The position numbers were made by a program, and so were the translations under genes. Of a stretch of 64,000 bases of DNA, positions 21,388 through 34,528 are shown piece after piece (the stretch's first letter is position 1; each line of letters starts with the position of its first letter). The notes beneath the pieces were generated by a model. It was not told where the DNA came from, searched no databases, and saw only the letters and a program-made list of their open reading frames with translations. Source of the stretch: Sesamum alatum (Eukaryota; Streptophyta; Magnoliopsida; Lamiales; Pedaliaceae); NCBI GenBank assembly GCA_034509735.1, contig JACGWO010000001.1, positions 29,081,966-29,145,965 on the forward strand, in the 5' to 3' direction.

Positions 21388-22899
21388 TATTAAAACAAGT
21401 AAATAATAAACACCCCACAATATGTGGTCTAAAATTAATGATTTATACGATTTTTTGTTTGGAAGATATTTGCGTAAATTGTTAGGAATTAAGATAAATG
21501 AGAGATTCCACTATTTTTTTATGCAGTATTGAAGGTTATTGAGTTTTCTCCTCGTTGTCCTAGTGTTACTAAATTTCTGGTTTTAAATAATTATGTGACA
21601 CATTAGTTAAGATTGATGAATTTCCACTATATCTTGAAAAACCAGTTGAATTTAATCAATGAATGTTGATGAGGCAAGAGCATTGGACCCTAGGTCAAAG
21701 TGAAACCTTAATGTCATAGGATACATCATGACCGTTCAATAGCCTAATGAAGTCAAAGCTACTATTGTAGCCTCGGTGAAATAGTATTTATAGGATGTAA
21801 TGCATAAAAGGAAGGACATAGGTGTTATTTCATCCCGTCTCCGAGAGTCACACACAAGAAGGGAGTTTCTACTAGGAAGAATGAGGTCTTCTAAAAGGAT
21901 AAGAGTTACGATGCACGGACACAAACATGAACACGATACAATACAATACGAGCACAATGACATATAATTTATACAAAACTTAGGATGTGACACGCTTTGA
22001 TAAGACTATGTTATAAATGTTATGCACGGAACATTTAATTATATATATATATGAATGTGATAAGTAAATAATTTATAAAATTATAAACATAAGTATAATG
22101 AGAATTTGGTTCAAAAAACTATGATGAGACATATTTTTTTTTTATAATATTAAAGGTAAGTAAATGTAATTTGTTATATATATAGTTGAAAAAGAAATAT
22201 AATTTTAAAAAAATTAAACAAAGTACGACAAAAGAAATTTAAATGGGGGTAATACTATGTCTTTTATTTAATTTTATAATTTTAAACTTATAAAATATAT
22301 TATCAAAGAAAATTATTGTGTCCAATACATGTAAGACATGCTATCACCCGTGTCCCTGCCATGTCCTTCTCGTGTTGAATTTTTTTTAAAAATTTTTTTA
22401 TCTCTAGATAAACTAAATGGTGTGTTAAACATGTATTGAAGCTATATTTGTATCGTGCTTATATTCGACACATATCAAACACTGCATTAGGTGATTTCTT
22501 AGAGTGTATGTACTTTGTAAATAAGGAGAAGCGCTCGTAGAAGAGAAAGTGTCAGTGCATTGCAGGTCAATGTTTTCAAGCAAAAACATCTATATTTTAC
22601 CTTGAAAAATTTTATCTGCATCAAATGTGCTAATCAACATCGCATTGGCAAAATTAATACTATAATCAAGAACAAGAGAAATCAGAACCAAGATCTGGAC
22701 TTTGTTTCAAAACATATAGATCTGGTCAAGTCATAACCACCGCTACCTACTTCTTTTCTGTAAAAACTATATAAAACTGTCAAATAGGGTCATCGCTCAT
22801 TCATATTGGGTCTCCTACTATTGTTATATTTCATCAAATGTGAATATGTCTTCTCTTGTCATTATATTATATACATACATATATATATATATATATATA
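21388..22899. other. Gene-free AT-rich DNA
   Basis: No recognisable coding sequence or paired TE ends. Stretches with GGACACAAACATGAACACG (21918) and CCTGCCATGTCC...CGTGTT (22354) look like eroded ends of an unidentified repeat. A (TA)n run is at 22870-22900, right at the truncated end of copia-2. Confidence 0.5.
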
Positions 22900-25800
22900 T
22901 TTAATTTTTAGCAATTCTAATGGAAGTTTGGGAATCACAATGCAAGGAGACTAGTGCAAATGACCCCATAATGGTACATCTCCGAGCGAGTTTACCAAAC
23001 ATTTAGCTTCTTGACCTGCTAATGCAAGAGCTATAAATTTAGATTCCCTGATAGAGCGAACAATACAAGTTTGTTTTGCAAATTTCCATGAAATTGCTCC
23101 CCCACCCAAACTGAATACATACCTACTAATAGAATTTACTTCATCATTATCTATACCCAGTTTGCATCACAAAAATCTTCAAACATAGGAGGGAATTGTT
23201 AAAATGTAAATACAAATTCATTATACCTTTGAGGTATCTTAACAAATGACGAAGTGCAAATGTTTGTTATTGGGATTATGAGTATAGCGGCTCAATATGC
23301 TTACAGCATAAGCTATGTCAGGTTTAGTGTAGTTCAAGTGAAAACATAACATTTTCTATGATTTCTTCATATTCAGGTTGAGACACTATCACCTTTATTT
23401 TTGAACATATATGTTAGGATCATAAGGTGTTCGACAAATTTCATCAAAACAATCAAATCTCTTTAATTAGTATTTCTCAATATCTGTGATTTTATACCAA
23501 CATCACATCAGCTTCACCTAGATCTTTCATGTACATAGTGAAAATAAAATATCTTGGGTTCATTAATCACTTCTAAGTTGGTACTAAAAATGATCATGTC
23601 ATCAACGTACAGACATATAATCTCGCAATTTGATCCAAATAGTCTAGAGTACACAGGGATCATATGCATTCACATTACATCCATTAGACACTAAAGTAAG
23701 ACCAAATCATACCATTATTTCGGAGCCTACTTAATAAGACCACAAAGGAATTTTCTATGCTTGATACTTTGTTTTATTGACCAGGAATCACAAACCCTTC
23801 AGGTTGTTTCATGTATATTTTCTCTTTTAAGTCGCTATTAATAAAGGTGGTTTTCACATTCATTTGATGAATTGCTAGGTCATGCATAGCTAAAAGTGCA
23901 ACCAAGGATCTAATTGTTGCAATCATAGACACGGGAGAGTATGCATTAAAGTAGTCCATACATTTCTTTTGAGTATATCCTACAACCACTAAATTGGCTT
24001 TGAATATTTCTATAGATCCAACTAGTCGAATTTTCTTTTTGTAGAACCATTTGCACCTAATAGGTTTGCCCCCTATAAGCAAGTCAACCAGATCCTAAGT
24101 ATGATTCATCATAATAGAGTCTAGTTCGATTTAATAGCTTCTTTTCCAAAGCTAGAGTCTATAGAAGTTATCGCCTCTACATACAAATTTAGGATCTCCA
24201 TCAACAAAAAACGCAAAAACAAAATGTTTATTTTTCTATCAAGGTTCTCAGCTAGATTACTAGTTGAAAAATATGATCCAATACTATTTTCAATTATTCA
24301 TCTTTTACTCCTTCTAAGTTCATTTATACTTGAATTTTTGCAATAGATAATGATGACAAAATTCAGATATTGAGGCATTACTTGAAGAAGCTACATGAGC
24401 ATCAACAACTTTATTCATAGGAAAAAATAATTCAAAGAATTCAACATCTCTAGATTCACAAATCAAGTTATCATTCAAACATGAATATGTAAACAACAAT
24501 GTTTTGAGCTAACTAATAAATACACAATACAAAGTCTTAGGTCCAATGTTTGATTTCCCAATGTTTGGATATGTAACTACACCATTACACTTTGAGGTGG
24601 TTTAGATTAACCACAAAAAGGAATTTTGTCAAGTTTTTTATTGGGAACCTTATTAACAATATAACTTGCAAAAAGGACAATCTCTCCCCCATATTATCAA
24701 ACATAGTAGAACTTAGCAGTATAGCATTCATCTTTTTTTTTAGTGTTCTATTTTTTTTTATTCACCTACGCCATTTTATTGAGGTGTATAAGGTACAATA
24801 GTTTCATTAATAGTGGCATTCTTTTCAAGAACTCCTTAAGGAAATTAGTTTCATACTCGTCACGCCACCTCTTTGAGACCTAAATCCTTTAATCTTCTAA
24901 TCTAGTTGGTTTTCAATTTAAACTTTGTATTTCAAAAACGTTTTAATAGACTCAAATTTTGTTCTTAGTAGATAAATTTTCATATATCTGGGAAAATCAT
25001 CAACAAAAGAAGTATAGTATGTTTTTCCACCTTACTTAGCGTGTTTTCGACATCAGCTAGATTCAAATGGATCACCTCAAGCAATTCAGTGCTTCTAATT
25101 GTGACTAGTTTAGAAGATTTTGTTTAACATATTTTGCTTCCACAGAAATAGAACACTTGGAGGAATCATTTGTTTTTTACGTGTTTATAAAATGTATATT
25201 TTTTAGCCTTTTAGTTCAAGCAAAATTAACATGTTGTGGCCTACCATGCCACATGTTAATATATTCAACAATATAACCAGAAGTGTTTTTTAGAAGCAGC
25301 AAAAAGTGCTCAAGACAAATAGTCTATTTGACATGTATTTCTTTCCTATGAAATCACCTTTTGTGATGGTTATCACCTTGTCAACTTCTATATACTTTTT
25401 AAACCAGCCTATTTAGAAGACTACCAAAAATTAAGTTCTTGTGTAATGAAGGCACATTTAACACATCATTTAAACCCAAAGTTTTTCCAGAGGTAAGTTT
25501 GAGAAAGATCATTCCTTTACCAAGAACTCCAGCGGTAGCAGAGTTGCCTCTGAAAATATATTTTCTGTCGGCTGCCTTGTGGAATTCATTGAATAACACT
25601 TTGTTGGAGCAAAAGTATTTTGAAATGCTTGTATCTAGTACTCAATCAGTCTTGTTTTCCATGAGATTCTCCTCCACAACCATCGCATCAATAATTTTGT
25701 CAATCTTGGCGAGATTGGCTTGTGGAGCAGCTTGAGACGTTGTCTTCTGATTTGGCTTTTATTGGTCTTTTCATGAAAGCATTTATATGCTTTATGGCCG

Positions 25801-25965
25801 TATTTCCCACAGTAGTGGCAGAGTTATTTATTCTTTTGAATTTTTCAGTCACTTTCTTTGAAGGATCTTTGTTGTCTGCCTTTTAGAAATTTCTTCTCCT
25901 TGTTCTTGAACCTGTCTTTAGAAGTTTCAGCAAATTCAACAAGATTAGCTTTAACAAAAATAGAG
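22900..25965 (-). pseudogene. copia-2: eroded Ty1/copia gag-pol body without LTRs
   Basis: Reading leftward from 25965: a gag end with FKNKEKKFLK and a knuckle of the CHYCGKYGHKAYKC type, then protease/pre-integrase ([33 protein letters not shown], 25600-25400), a very damaged integrase, RT (IRCKWFYKKKI, YFNAYSPV, 24082-23774; then MYVDDMIIFSTN near 23600), and RNase H ending around CDSQTSIRIAKN at 22905. There are many stops and frameshifts. No LTR is seen at either end: RNase H stops at a (TA)n run, and gag is cut at the junction with Tat-A. It has no coding capacity left. Confidence 0.8.
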
Positions 25966-27700
25966 GAATTGAATTTTGCTTATCTCTTAGATGATCCAAA
26001 GTATTGCAAATACCACTGTCAAGTCAGGCACTTAATACAAGATTGCTTCATGTTTAAGGACAAAGTTATGCAATTGGCTCACCAAGATAAAATTTCTCTT
26101 GAGGAGGATTCTGTGGCAACAAATCTTGTGACAACCAAGTGCGGATCTTTTGATGGCAGAAAAGTTTCATGCAATACCAGCCATGGGAATGATACTACAA
26201 TCAACAAGGATGGCCTACTCGAAAAGAAAGATTACTCTTATGCAGATGAATGCATGTCAGCAATGACCTTTACTGATGAAGATCTACTACTTGGCTCCAA
26301 GATGTTTAGCGGACCATTGCTCATAACTTGTTACGCACATGAGCAAAGGGTCAGCCGCGTATTAATTGATGGAGGTTCTACGGTCAATATTCTTCCATTA
26401 CGCACAATGAAGAAGTTGGGGTTCCCATGGATGAACTAACAAGTAGTCATCTGATGGTCCAAGGTTTCAACCAATGGGGCCAAAGGGCTCTCAGCATCAT
26501 AAGAATAAACTTGTTGACAGAGGATATGTCGTCAACCATATTGTTCCATGTCATAGATGGCAAGACATCATACAACATGCTTCTCGGCCGACCATGGCTA
26601 CATGAGAATGACATGGTTCTTTCTACTTGGCACTAAGTACTTCAAGTATTCACGAGAGGGTGTTGTGAAGAAAATGCTTTAGTTGATGATAAAATATTCA
26701 CCGAGGCCGAGTCTCATTTTGTCGATGCTAAATACGATCTCGGGAGTACAAAATCTAAACAAGACTCGTCAATTGGGAAATCTGAACGACAAACCAATAA
26801 AGATGAGGAAAGTAAAAATAAAATAACGTCTTCCGGGGGTGCTAGTGAAAGCGGTCGAAAAGAAAAATCCCCCATCGTAGGATTTGACTCACTAAAAGAG
26901 TTGGTATTTCCACTAACAAATCTTGATGCAAGAAGCCTCAACCACTCAAAGGGCTTGTGCGACCAACTCAAAGACCCAAAATGTATCATGGAGAGCCGTC
27001 AGAGCTAAAAATTCCAAAAGGTTTTGACCCTAAAGCATGCAAACTACTTGTCAAAGCCGGATATAAGCCACAGGAAGGGATTACTCTACGAAAACTCCCC
27101 TCAAAAGACGGCGGTAAACCAATACATGGACTCAATGCCACCCAAGTGATGTTGAAGAAAAATGGGCATGCAATTCAAGATTCTCAAATAGGTCTAGTTG
27201 ATCCCTCCTAACCCTATCCGCATCGCCATAAAGAGGGTCAACGACATTTATATCACCGAAGAGTGCTCGTCAACTAACGATAACAAAAAGGAAAAGAAAC
27301 CACGAGAATCTGTCTTCGATAGACTTGGCTCACATAAAACAATGATGCATGGAGAAACCAAGAATCAATCTACCTCTGATAAACTTGGTCCACACAGAAG
27401 AGTGTTGTATTGAAAGAAAGGCATGTTTAGGGTGGCCACATTGAATAAAAACATCCAGGCCTCATCTACACAAAAAATCAGAAGCTTAAGTCCTTCTAGA
27501 ATGAGACGTCACATGACCTTGACTATATCATGTGGCAGAGTCTTGACAGTTAAAGCACAAACCACAATCTTCACGCAAGCTCAATATGACGATGAGGATG
27601 ATAGAGAAAGTGTGGCATTGTCTAGTTATATTAGCAGTATAACAACCACGATGATTCTACAAGTATCATAGCTCACGTACGCAGACAAATTAGTGGACTG
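25966..27700 (+). pseudogene. Tat-A gag C-terminus and protease region
   Basis: Starts mid-gag with a CKYHCQ...DCFMFKDKVMQLA zinc-knuckle-like motif. An aspartic protease follows: DEDLLLGSK, the active site VLIDGGSTVNILP near 26360, then FHVIDGKTSYNMLLGRPWLH (26548-26607). The frame breaks near 26435 and 26635. Further fragments carry PKGFDPKACKLLVKAGYKPQ (27019), two VFDRLG/KLGPHRR-type repeats (27310-27410) and a PSRMRRHMTLTISCGRVL stretch (27500). All fit the long spacer between protease and RT in Tat-type elements. The open frame appears to begin upstream at 25858, but its first part is antisense copia-2 sequence, so the element starts near 25966. Confidence 0.75.
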
Positions 27701-27716
27701 ATTAGTACCACGCATC

Positions 27717-27733
27717 GGGGGGGGGGGGGGGGG
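27717..27733 (+). repeat. G17 run at the internal deletion point of Tat-A
   Basis: Seventeen G in a row separate the protease-RT spacer from the pol C-terminal tail. The whole RT/RNase H/integrase core that should lie here is absent. Confidence 0.8.
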
Positions 27734-27895
27734 AAACAAATTCCTACTAAAATGGGATGATCTGTATGCTGTCAAAGAAGTCTACTCAAATGGTGCATAT
27801 AAGTTGGTTGTTGAAGATGGCTTAAAGATAGGCCCGACAAAGGGAAAGTTCTTGAAATGATACTATGCTTAAGGAAGAAAAATAAAACAAACACA
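27734..27895 (+). pseudogene. Tat-A pol C-terminal tail
   Basis: A short stretch with FLLKWDDLYAVKEVYSNGAY and DGLKIGPTKGKFLK, the pattern found at the C-terminus of integrase in Tat-type polyproteins (KWDGPY...VYTNGAYKL). It marks the end of pol. It is followed by a purine-rich low-complexity stretch (27895-27935) and non-coding sequence to 28519, including GATCCTCCTGATGAGGTACG at 28022. Confidence 0.65.
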
Positions 27896-28519
27896 AAAGA
27901 AAAGAAAAAGAAAAAGAAAAAAGAGAAGCATAAAAAACTCATGGCCCACATGAGTATAACTGTGAACGGTCCTCCCCTATCTAAATGAATATTTTATATC
28001 CTTGAATTACGTAACGACTTGATCCTCCTGATGAGGTACGTGGGCAGCTCAGATATTTCTAAATTCAGTTATAACATTTAAAGGAACTTTATTTCTCATT
28101 GAAGTCATGGAAATGAAAAATATTCAAGAATGCTAGATTGCAATATGGAAAGAAAAAGAAAAACTTATGTTACGTAATCTCAAAAGAGACATCAAGGTTC
28201 ATAACTTGCTCAAAAGAAGAAGGGATCAAATGTGACAAAATAAAAGGTCTAAACAGATCTCAAGCAAAGGGACTCAAGGTCTTCAACTCTTTCTTGAGGA
28301 CATCCAAATTTGGTTTTAAACCCTACAAACTCTCATCCACTTTATCATTAGGTGGGATGGTATTCTCAAGTGGTGCAATTTCCTTCTCGATCTCATGAAC
28401 TCCGGCTTGAACACTGTGAAGAAGTTATTTTTGTCAGTTCATAGTGGCACACACGTTCATTCTTTGTTCCTTCACATCCACAGCTCCTTCTCAATACGCT
28501 CCAACTTGTCCATAGTGGA

Positions 28520-31010
28520 TTAGATCTTAGAATCCTCTTTACTCTCTTTAGCTTGAACATCTTGGAGACGATTGTTAGCTTCCTTTAATTGTCGCTCGAG
28601 AAGAATTTTGGACAACTTTTTGGAAGATGATGATGTTGCTTCGTCATACGTAGTAGCCCTGGCAAAGAACACATCCAATGATTCTTCCACTTTTGAAATG
28701 TCAAACTTCTCAAAGCTCCTCATGGATTTAAGAACGAAGTAAACATCGTCTTTGATTGAAGTGAAGTGAAGTGAAGTCAATTGGACGTGAAGTCTATTAG
28801 AGTGTTTGATATCTTCACGAGAAAATCACCCCACATCTTTTGAAGGAACTCCTTTTGTTGATTGACAACCAACTTCTTGTCTTCAAATACCGACACTATG
28901 GCATGACAAAAAAGGTTGTTTCTCTTAAGCCCCATTCCAAATGAAGAGTTGTAGTCAACAAATTAGACCACAAAGTCGATCCTTAACTGTCTTGAGAAGT
29001 CTCATCATTTTCAACATCTAAGACTTCATCCTCAAGCTACGGCAATGCATCAACTTGAGTTACAAGCAAAAGAGGATCTTATTGCTAAAAAAAATAAAAG
29101 AAAAAAGGTTAAGAAAAAAAAACAATAACCTCCTTGAAAAATTCAACATCGATGGTGCATGACTTGAGACGTCACTGTCAACATCAAGATTTGTTGGTTT
29201 TGAATGGTTTGGATCCGTATTCGGCCTCTTCCAATGATGACCTGGGTTGCTATTTCCACTCGCCTCCAAGGGACGAGAAACGCTTCTCTTCTTGCTCACT
29301 TCAGGGGGTTCAACAAATTGTGGATTACGCTTGGGAGGAAGAGAAATAATATGCTCACGAGGTTGATCTTGGGCAACTCCTTCACTACATTCTTTATCTT
29401 TGGGAGAAGCCTTACTTGGGCTTGAAGCAAGCAACCTCGCCATGTTTTCTTCAAGATAGCCACAATGAACTTCGGCCTGCCACTTTTTGTACGTCTCGAA
29501 GGAGAACTTCTTTACAGTTGGGGGCATGAAAGGAAACCACACTTTCTCCATAGTCTTGGACAAGATGCAGAAATGCCAATAACTGATTCCACCTTCCAAT
29601 GAGGCCTTGCGAACATCTTGTGAAAGAATTTTCTGCACTTCTAGGGAGAAACCAAATTGACGACTGAATCTATGGGGCTATAGGACTCGACAATAAAATG
29701 ATCGTCTTGCCACAAAGGAAAATAGTTTGAACGGACAACCATGAATGAAGTTTCTTCAAATTCTTTGGCATGCTCGTCGTCTATAAATGAGAAGTCCTTG
29801 TCCTTCACAATCATGTTGCAAGTCTAAGAAATAAAATCACCTCTGTGAAGTCGTTTTCTCGCATCTTGTGTATCATAGTATTTCGCACCTCCTTCGCCAG
29901 AGAAAAACGTCATTTGAGGTCCATGAACAACTTGCAAAATTTGATAGTGAGTCTTTGCAATAATAGGCTATCCAACTACAAACGAAGTGAACCGGAAATG
30001 GAGAATGAATGCTAGCTGGCCTTGGGGAGTTAGAAATCCTGTTCAAACTTTTGTAAATGCTGGCCAAGAAGGGAACAACAAGACCAACCCTTCGACTAGC
30101 TGCCATGACACTCGCCACTTTGAAAACACTTGGATGTATTAAACAACCATTTTGAATGGGAACAATAAAGGTGCAGAGCAAACACGCCAAGTACGCCACC
30201 AAGAATATTTCTTCCTTTAAACTTCCTTCAACACCGAGCTTCGAGAATAATGCCTCATCCGTAGTGGACCACTTTCCATGTACGCCAAAGGTTCCAGAAG
30301 GGTTATGAATCGACTTAGGACGAACCACATTTTCTTTTTATGTGGAAAGGGTTTGCAGACTTGCAGTACTTCGTGGCTCTTTTAAACTAAAACTTGATCC
30401 ACTTGTTGGCAAAGACTTGAAAAGGTTGACTATTGTTACTACTCCCTTGAAGCAAATGGTAAGCATGGACCAAGAACTTGCAAGAGCAAGGCACAAATCT
30501 TCGTCCCCTCTCATCAGCGTTGTCAAGATCCTTGGCACTTGGGACGACTTCGTTGTAAAGGAGTCCGGTCATAGGAAGTAGAGCAAGGGTATGCAAGTCC
30601 CATAATGAGATAGATAACTCTCCGAAGGACATCAAAAAAGTATTCAGTTGATGAGCAACATGCTTCGCAGAATGCTTTGACGATGTTAGAATTTCCGCCG
30701 TAAGTAAACAATGAGGCATACACGGCGTTATATACTTGAGCCGCAACTAACTTGTGCTCGCACCGGCTGAGTATGTCTTCAGCCCACTCCCAAAATCCTT
30801 TGATATAGCATAACTCGCCGACAAATTGAATAGTTTCTCCCCACTTGGCTTGCCCTTTAACAATGCGATGGCCTAATTTTGGTAAAATACTTGGTTCGTT
30901 GGAAAGATGGTGATAAGTTGCTTGTAAAGACCACCCCTTGAAAGTCTTGCTCAATGGAACCTCTAGAGACCATTGCTCTGTGTGGAGTAGATTCGTCAAT
31001 CTCGGCTATT
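28520..31010 (-). pseudogene. Antisense plant-mobile-domain (PMD-like) gene of Tat-A
   Basis: Transcribed against the host retroelement. Pieces reading leftward: N-terminal part with PLSKTFKGWSLQATYHHLSN and WAEDILSR (30999-30523), a central part LPTSGSSFSLKE/KWIKFSFKRATKYC, then VRPKSIHNPSGTFGVHGKWS and SVFKVASVMAASRRVGL (30328-29873), a segment RKASLEGGISYWHFCILSK (29620), and a C-terminal coiled-coil-like tail rich in Lys/Glu/Gln (28780-28520). This matches the aminotransferase-like plant mobile domain proteins, which exist as host genes and inside TEs. Several frameshifts and stops break it. Its molecular role is not established. A host gene is unlikely given the TE setting. Confidence 0.75.
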
Positions 31011-32251
31011 GGTTCGCTTATCGACCGATAAGGGAATGTGAGTCATCAAAGTTTTCCCTTTCTCCATGGATTGATTTTCATCGTCAAGGGTGACCACGTA
31101 TTGTTAACCGGAAGAGAATGACTTGTTTTTTGAAGTAAACCATGTTGCAACCTATTAAGGCATGAGAAAAGAATTTAGTTGAGTAAATATATATATGTAT
31201 ATATACTCAAATAAATTAAATAGCGGCATGAGATATACACATCCCCAATTAAGTGCCTTAGAAAATACTGTGAAGATTGAAGAGGAGTTTTGGATAGGGG
31301 GTTGATGAAAATTGATGACACTCAAAAACTTCCTCATGATTTGAGCAAAGCATTCAATCTCACTCAAAATAAGTCACTGTGCAAGCTAATAGATGAAATA
31401 TATGCAAGTGCATGAAACTGGGCCAAAATAAACGTTTCAAGTGCAACTTGTGGTCTAAGCTCATGGTAAGTTGTTTACATGATGAAATTAAACTTGGGCT
31501 CCTAAGACATTATTTCGGATAAACAACAGAGCCCATGATTATGTTGGTTGCTGAAATTAGTTTTTGCTATGAAGAAGAACTGAAAGCTCACCTAAGGATT
31601 AAAAGCCAAAAAAAAAATGATGTCTATCGTTGCTTTCAAATTGATGGGGATGTATTCATTGCAGCCAAATGTCGAAGCTATATCCAAACTGTACAAAAGA
31701 CAAAATATGATCAGGTTCATACAGAGAAAAAAGGCTAAAACAAACAATGAATCCCGAGTTACACGAGTGGGATCGTTATGAAAGAAATTCTTGAAGGAAA
31801 GCTAAAAGTTTGAGGAAAACTACAAGAAGCTGAATTACAAACTAAGAAACATTACTGTAACGAGCCAATCGAAAATTCGAGAGAAAATCCAACTTCTAAA
31901 GGGCTGAAATTAAGGAAAAAAAAGCAAAGAGGCATTAGCACAAACACTTCACGTGCATACCAGAAAGCTGACAAAGTAAAAAATCTTGGCTACCGAATTG
32001 CGCCACAGATTCTGCCAACTGTCGAACTCATGATGTTGGAAAAAGTCGAAGCCAAGGTCTTTATATGCTCAATCGAAAGGTTGAATTCAAGTGGGATTAT
32101 GATTTTGAGTTATAGTCAAATTAAAATTCAACTCGAAAGCCAATTGAGTTGCAAATAAGCATGAGAGAAAATCATATTACTCTTTATAGAGTTATTTCTG
32201 AAATAAAATTTGCAAATACTTAGAGCCCCATCGCCGAAAGCAACTTTCATT
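31011..32251. other. Tat-A spacer, no gene called
   Basis: The region between the PMD gene start and copia-3. It probably holds the promoter of the antisense gene and part of the Tat-A 3' spacer. A (TATA)n run is at 31187-31204. The plus-strand frame at 31535-31738 has no recognisable motif. Confidence 0.4.
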
Positions 32252-34425
32252 TGAAAGACAAGCGGATCCGTCTGGGAGCGCGGGCGGAAGAGTGAAAAAG
32301 CAGACATTTAAAATTAATCAAAAGCATTGTCATAAAATCCCAAGGGGTGTACCGGGCGTTCAATGTAGGATGTACCAATATTATATGCGTATACTGAACA
32401 TAGGGCATAGAAACAATAATAAACTACTAAAGCGTAAAAGACCGAAGTTACTTTTGTAGTTTATCTCGTAAATGGTTACTTGTGTTATTCCTCTCTGGAA
32501 TGCTCACAAAGTTCAAATATATGAACTCTCCAAAGGTGACCCACACCACACCAGAATAGATGCTCGTTTTTCTTGCTAGAAGAAAACAGATCTAGGAGAT
32601 CCAGTTTAAGAAGAGAAACACTATCAATTAGTGTTCTTCTTAAACTTACTTTGTTCTTCCAATTGATCAAGATCAAATGAAGAAGAAAGGTATAGAGAGG
32701 GAGAGAGGAGTGTGATTTGTCTTCTTCTTTTTCCTAGAAAAAGATGAATTATGATTCTCTTGCTATGATGTTTTTGTATATACTCATATATATATATATA
32801 TATACAAAATTAATGTAATTATTGGAATGTGTTTAGCTTCATCCAAGGATGCCTAGATTCATCCCAATCAATCCCACTAATTCATCAATCAAGCCTACCA
32901 TCTCTTAAGGTATGATTTAATCATTCCAAAAGAGAGAGGCTTGATTTGTCTCTTACCAAAAGAGACAAGTCAACTACATCATGCATGCATGGCCAATTTT
33001 TAACCCCTCAAAGGTGGTAATTTTCAGTCATGCCTATTTAAGGAAGGAGTCCAACTTCTTCCTATTCCAAAAGTGGAATTGACACACCTCTTGGGCCAAA
33101 ATTCAATGGACCGGGTTCCACTTTAATCCAATTACAACGAACCCAAAATTAAATCCCATTTAATCAAGGTCCACTTAAATAATTCCCATTTATCTTTTAA
33201 TCCAATTAAAAGATCCAATATTTCGACTCTCTATGTTAACCGATAAATCTTATTTACCGATTAAACGAGGGCCCGATACAATATCGGCCTGTCTATCCAA
33301 TGGACAATCCCTTAAGTAATCCAATTACTTAACTATCCTCCGAAATTGACTCCAAGTCAATTTCTCCACCTTCTCGGTGATTTGTGCGTGACCCTTTAGG
33401 TTCACCCTCAGCTAGACTTGGGCCTGTGTCCATCAAGGGCCCATTACCATGGGTGGCTGTCTAGCAACGGTCCATGGCACTAGAGACTAGGTGAATGTTG
33501 GTGTGAACATTTAGGTGCCGATTTCATATGAGTACGGTCCTTTCGTCTACCGTCTCCCGGCCTTAGCCTAGGGTATGGAATTGGGTGTCGGTTCCCAATC
33601 TTTACTAGGCATCTATGCTTAATACTCAAGACTATGCATGCCTCATTGCATCGACATAGGAAACCATTTCCTGTTCGACCAACCACTGTGGCCACAGGTT
33701 TAAGCAGCATGAACGTGTCTCCGAGTGCATAGGAGATACCTCTATCACATACTGACAGGGGATGAATCCTTTTCTTGGAACCCACCATCCTCACTACACG
33801 TTCGGACTGCACTAGACAAGGCTTATAATGATCATCTTACAGAATGGTCACCTCTCGTCAGATCCAAGATACAACCATCCTGTATACGTGACTGCCATGG
33901 TTCCTCAAGTCTGAGGACTACACCCGTACTATTGTAACCGGGAAAATCTAATCATACCGAGCAAGCCTCCAAGGCTTCCATATGATGATCCCCCCGAGTC
34001 AGTTCAGTAGGCTCGACCCCAGTCGACCAACCCATCAAGATCGTGTAGGTGTCCCACGCCTATCGCTGATGAAACGCGGGACTTATCCAATGAACACGAC
34101 TCTTGGTGAAAGTCTCTATAGGACTCTCGATACCCTGTCTCGAGGTCCTCGACTTGGAACGTTTTAGACCCAACTGATTATCAGTTGGATTCATGACCAC
34201 CATCCAATGTGTGGCCCAAGTGCATGAGTTGTTATTCGTTGTCTGTGGGCTTTGTTGTGATATATGTAAAATACAATTTTAGCCTATGAAAAATGAGCAC
34301 AACAAAGAAAGTACTAAAGGTAATGAATACTCATTTTATTCATTACATCATATTACATTACATCAAGTTGTCAAATAGGTTACAAAATGCCAAATCTATT
34401 AGTTTTCTAGTCACCTATTCTAACA
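32252..34425 (-). repeat. copia-3 3' LTR
   Basis: 2174 bp, plus-strand ends TGAAAGACAAGCGG and CCTATTCTAACA. It aligns along its length with 40201-42361. Relative to the other LTR it lacks a short block near 32384. Confidence 0.9.
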
Positions 34426-34528
34426 ATCTCCCACTTGACCTAAAGCTAATTACCCATTGACCTCAAACCCATCTTATCCAGATGCTGAGTATGGGCAACT
34501 TCCAACATGGGCTTAGTAAGTGGATCTG

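Noticed and set aside
31535..31738. 67-residue plus-strand frame
   Set aside because: No recognisable motif; it lies in the Tat-A spacer.
33480..34167. Frames shared by both copia-3 LTRs (also 41419-42146)
   Set aside because: They occur in LTR sequence in both copies with differing breaks and no known domain.
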